Positions 6,211 to 6,607 of a stretch of 6,607 bases of DNA are shown here, piece after piece. A program made the translations under genes and the position numbers. The DNA lies in NCBI GenBank assembly GCA_001830645.1, contig MIBM01000158.1, positions 7,157 through 13,763 of the forward strand. Reading direction: 5' to 3'. The notes beneath the pieces are model-generated. The model was not told the origin of the DNA, ran no database searches, and was given only the letters and a program-made list of their open reading frames with translations. Each line of letters starts with the position of its first letter. The first letter of the stretch is position 1. This DNA comes from Spirochaetes bacterium RIFOXYC1_FULL_54_7 (GTDB lineage: Bacteria; Spirochaetota; Spirochaetia; Treponematales; UBA12059).

Positions 6211-6607
6211 CAAAACGGATTGTGACTTTTGGCGAGATCATGATGCGGCTCAACCCCGCTGGATACTACCGCTTCCAGCAGGCGGAGCTTTGGGAGTCCA
6301 GCTACGCGGGTGGGGAAGCAAATGTGGCGGTGTCCCTCGCAAACTTCGGCATGGAAGCATCATTTGTTACGAAGGTCCCCCCAACGAGGTAGGAAAAGCT
6401 GCTGTCAACGCAGTGCGGCGTTACGGGGTCGACGTCTCGTCTGTCTTGTACGGCGGCAGCCGACTCGGTTTGTATTATGTTGAAAAAGGGGCGAGCCAGC
6501 GACCCAGCAAGGTGATATATGACCGTGCTGGATCATCGATCGCTGAGGCTTCTCACACTGATTTCGACTGGGACGCCATTTTCAAGGGGGCGGATTGGTT
6601 CCACTTT
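6207..6607 (+). CDS. kdgK: 2-keto-3-deoxygluconate kinase (PfkB family), 5' part, with an internal frameshift
   Basis: This sugar kinase would phosphorylate 2-keto-3-deoxygluconate to make the substrate of the aldolase encoded just before it. The start at 6207 overlaps the aldolase stop (ATGA), and AAGGG at 6195-6199 sits 7 nt upstream. The first frame gives MTKRIVTFGEIMMRL, then the PfkB-type glycine and asparagine stretch YAGGEANVAVSLANFG (33-48), and stops at a TAG (6390-6392). From 6383 to the window edge the -1 frame is open for 75 codons and continues the same family: NEVGKAAVNAVRRYGVD, then SRLGLYYVEKGASQRPSKV and IYDRAGSSIAEA. Joined, about 134 residues of an expected 310-340 are present. 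The gene is therefore either disrupted, misread in a C run, or expressed by frameshifting. KDG kinase is preferred over other PfkB members because of the aldolase neighbour and the EKGASQRPSKV type sequence. Confidence 0.88.
6377..6383 (+). other. C-run frameshift point in the kinase gene, resembling a -1 slippery heptamer
   Basis: Six C followed by A, in the zero-frame phasing C CCC CCA. A one-base backward slip here moves translation exactly into the frame that continues the kinase (AAC GAG GTA, Asn-Glu-Val). In the zero frame a TAG follows at 6390. The same outcome would come from one lost base in the run, as a mutation or as a sequencing or assembly error. I could not identify a clear stimulatory stem-loop just downstream. 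Confidence 0.55.

Overview
The window reads almost entirely left to right and looks like part of a bacterial sugar-catabolism region. It holds the end of a ribose-type ABC permease gene, two adjacent uroporphyrinogen-decarboxylase-like (UroD-like) genes, a sulfatase, an SGNH/GDSL hydrolase, a 336-base gap, a KDPG aldolase gene, and the first part of a 2-keto-3-deoxygluconate (KDG) kinase gene that carries a frameshift. The gene types, the Shine-Dalgarno (SD) sites and the moderate GC suggest an anaerobic, sugar-fermenting bacterium. A Sphaerochaeta-like spirochaete or a clostridial Firmicute would fit, but this is inference from gene style only. No rRNA, tRNA, CRISPR array or insertion sequence was seen.

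Left block (1-5202): five co-directional genes. The gaps are 23, -4, 20 and 34 nt, which indicates one transcript. The permease would import a sugar or sugar-like compound. The sulfatase and the SGNH hydrolase both lack signal peptides, so they would remove sulfate and probably acyl esters inside the cell, after uptake. The two UroD-like proteins are not heme enzymes by context. They belong to the wide superfamily that also holds the cobalamin-linked methyltransferases MtaA, MtbA and CmuA, and their reaction here is unknown.

Gap (5203-5538): a bulged hairpin spans the stop codon of the SGNH gene. Beyond it lies an unrecognised minus-strand open frame of 82 codons (5276-5524), possibly a small gene or the C-terminal remnant of a larger one. 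By hand counts of sampled 60-base rows, GC is about 42-48% on the left and about 50-63% on the right, so this gap may be a junction between two segments of different origin.

Right block (5539-6607): an eda-type aldolase overlaps a kdgK-type kinase by ATGA. Together they would phosphorylate 2-keto-3-deoxygluconate and split the product to pyruvate and glyceraldehyde-3-phosphate, the lower path for hexuronates or aldonates. The kinase frame breaks at a run of six C (6377-6382), and the downstream sequence continues as good kinase in the -1 frame to the end of the window.

The most interesting candidate for something undescribed is the pair of divergent UroD-like proteins embedded with an importer, a cytosolic sulfatase and a cytosolic esterase. 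This may be a pathway that handles a decorated (sulfated, acylated, perhaps O-methylated) sugar inside the cell.
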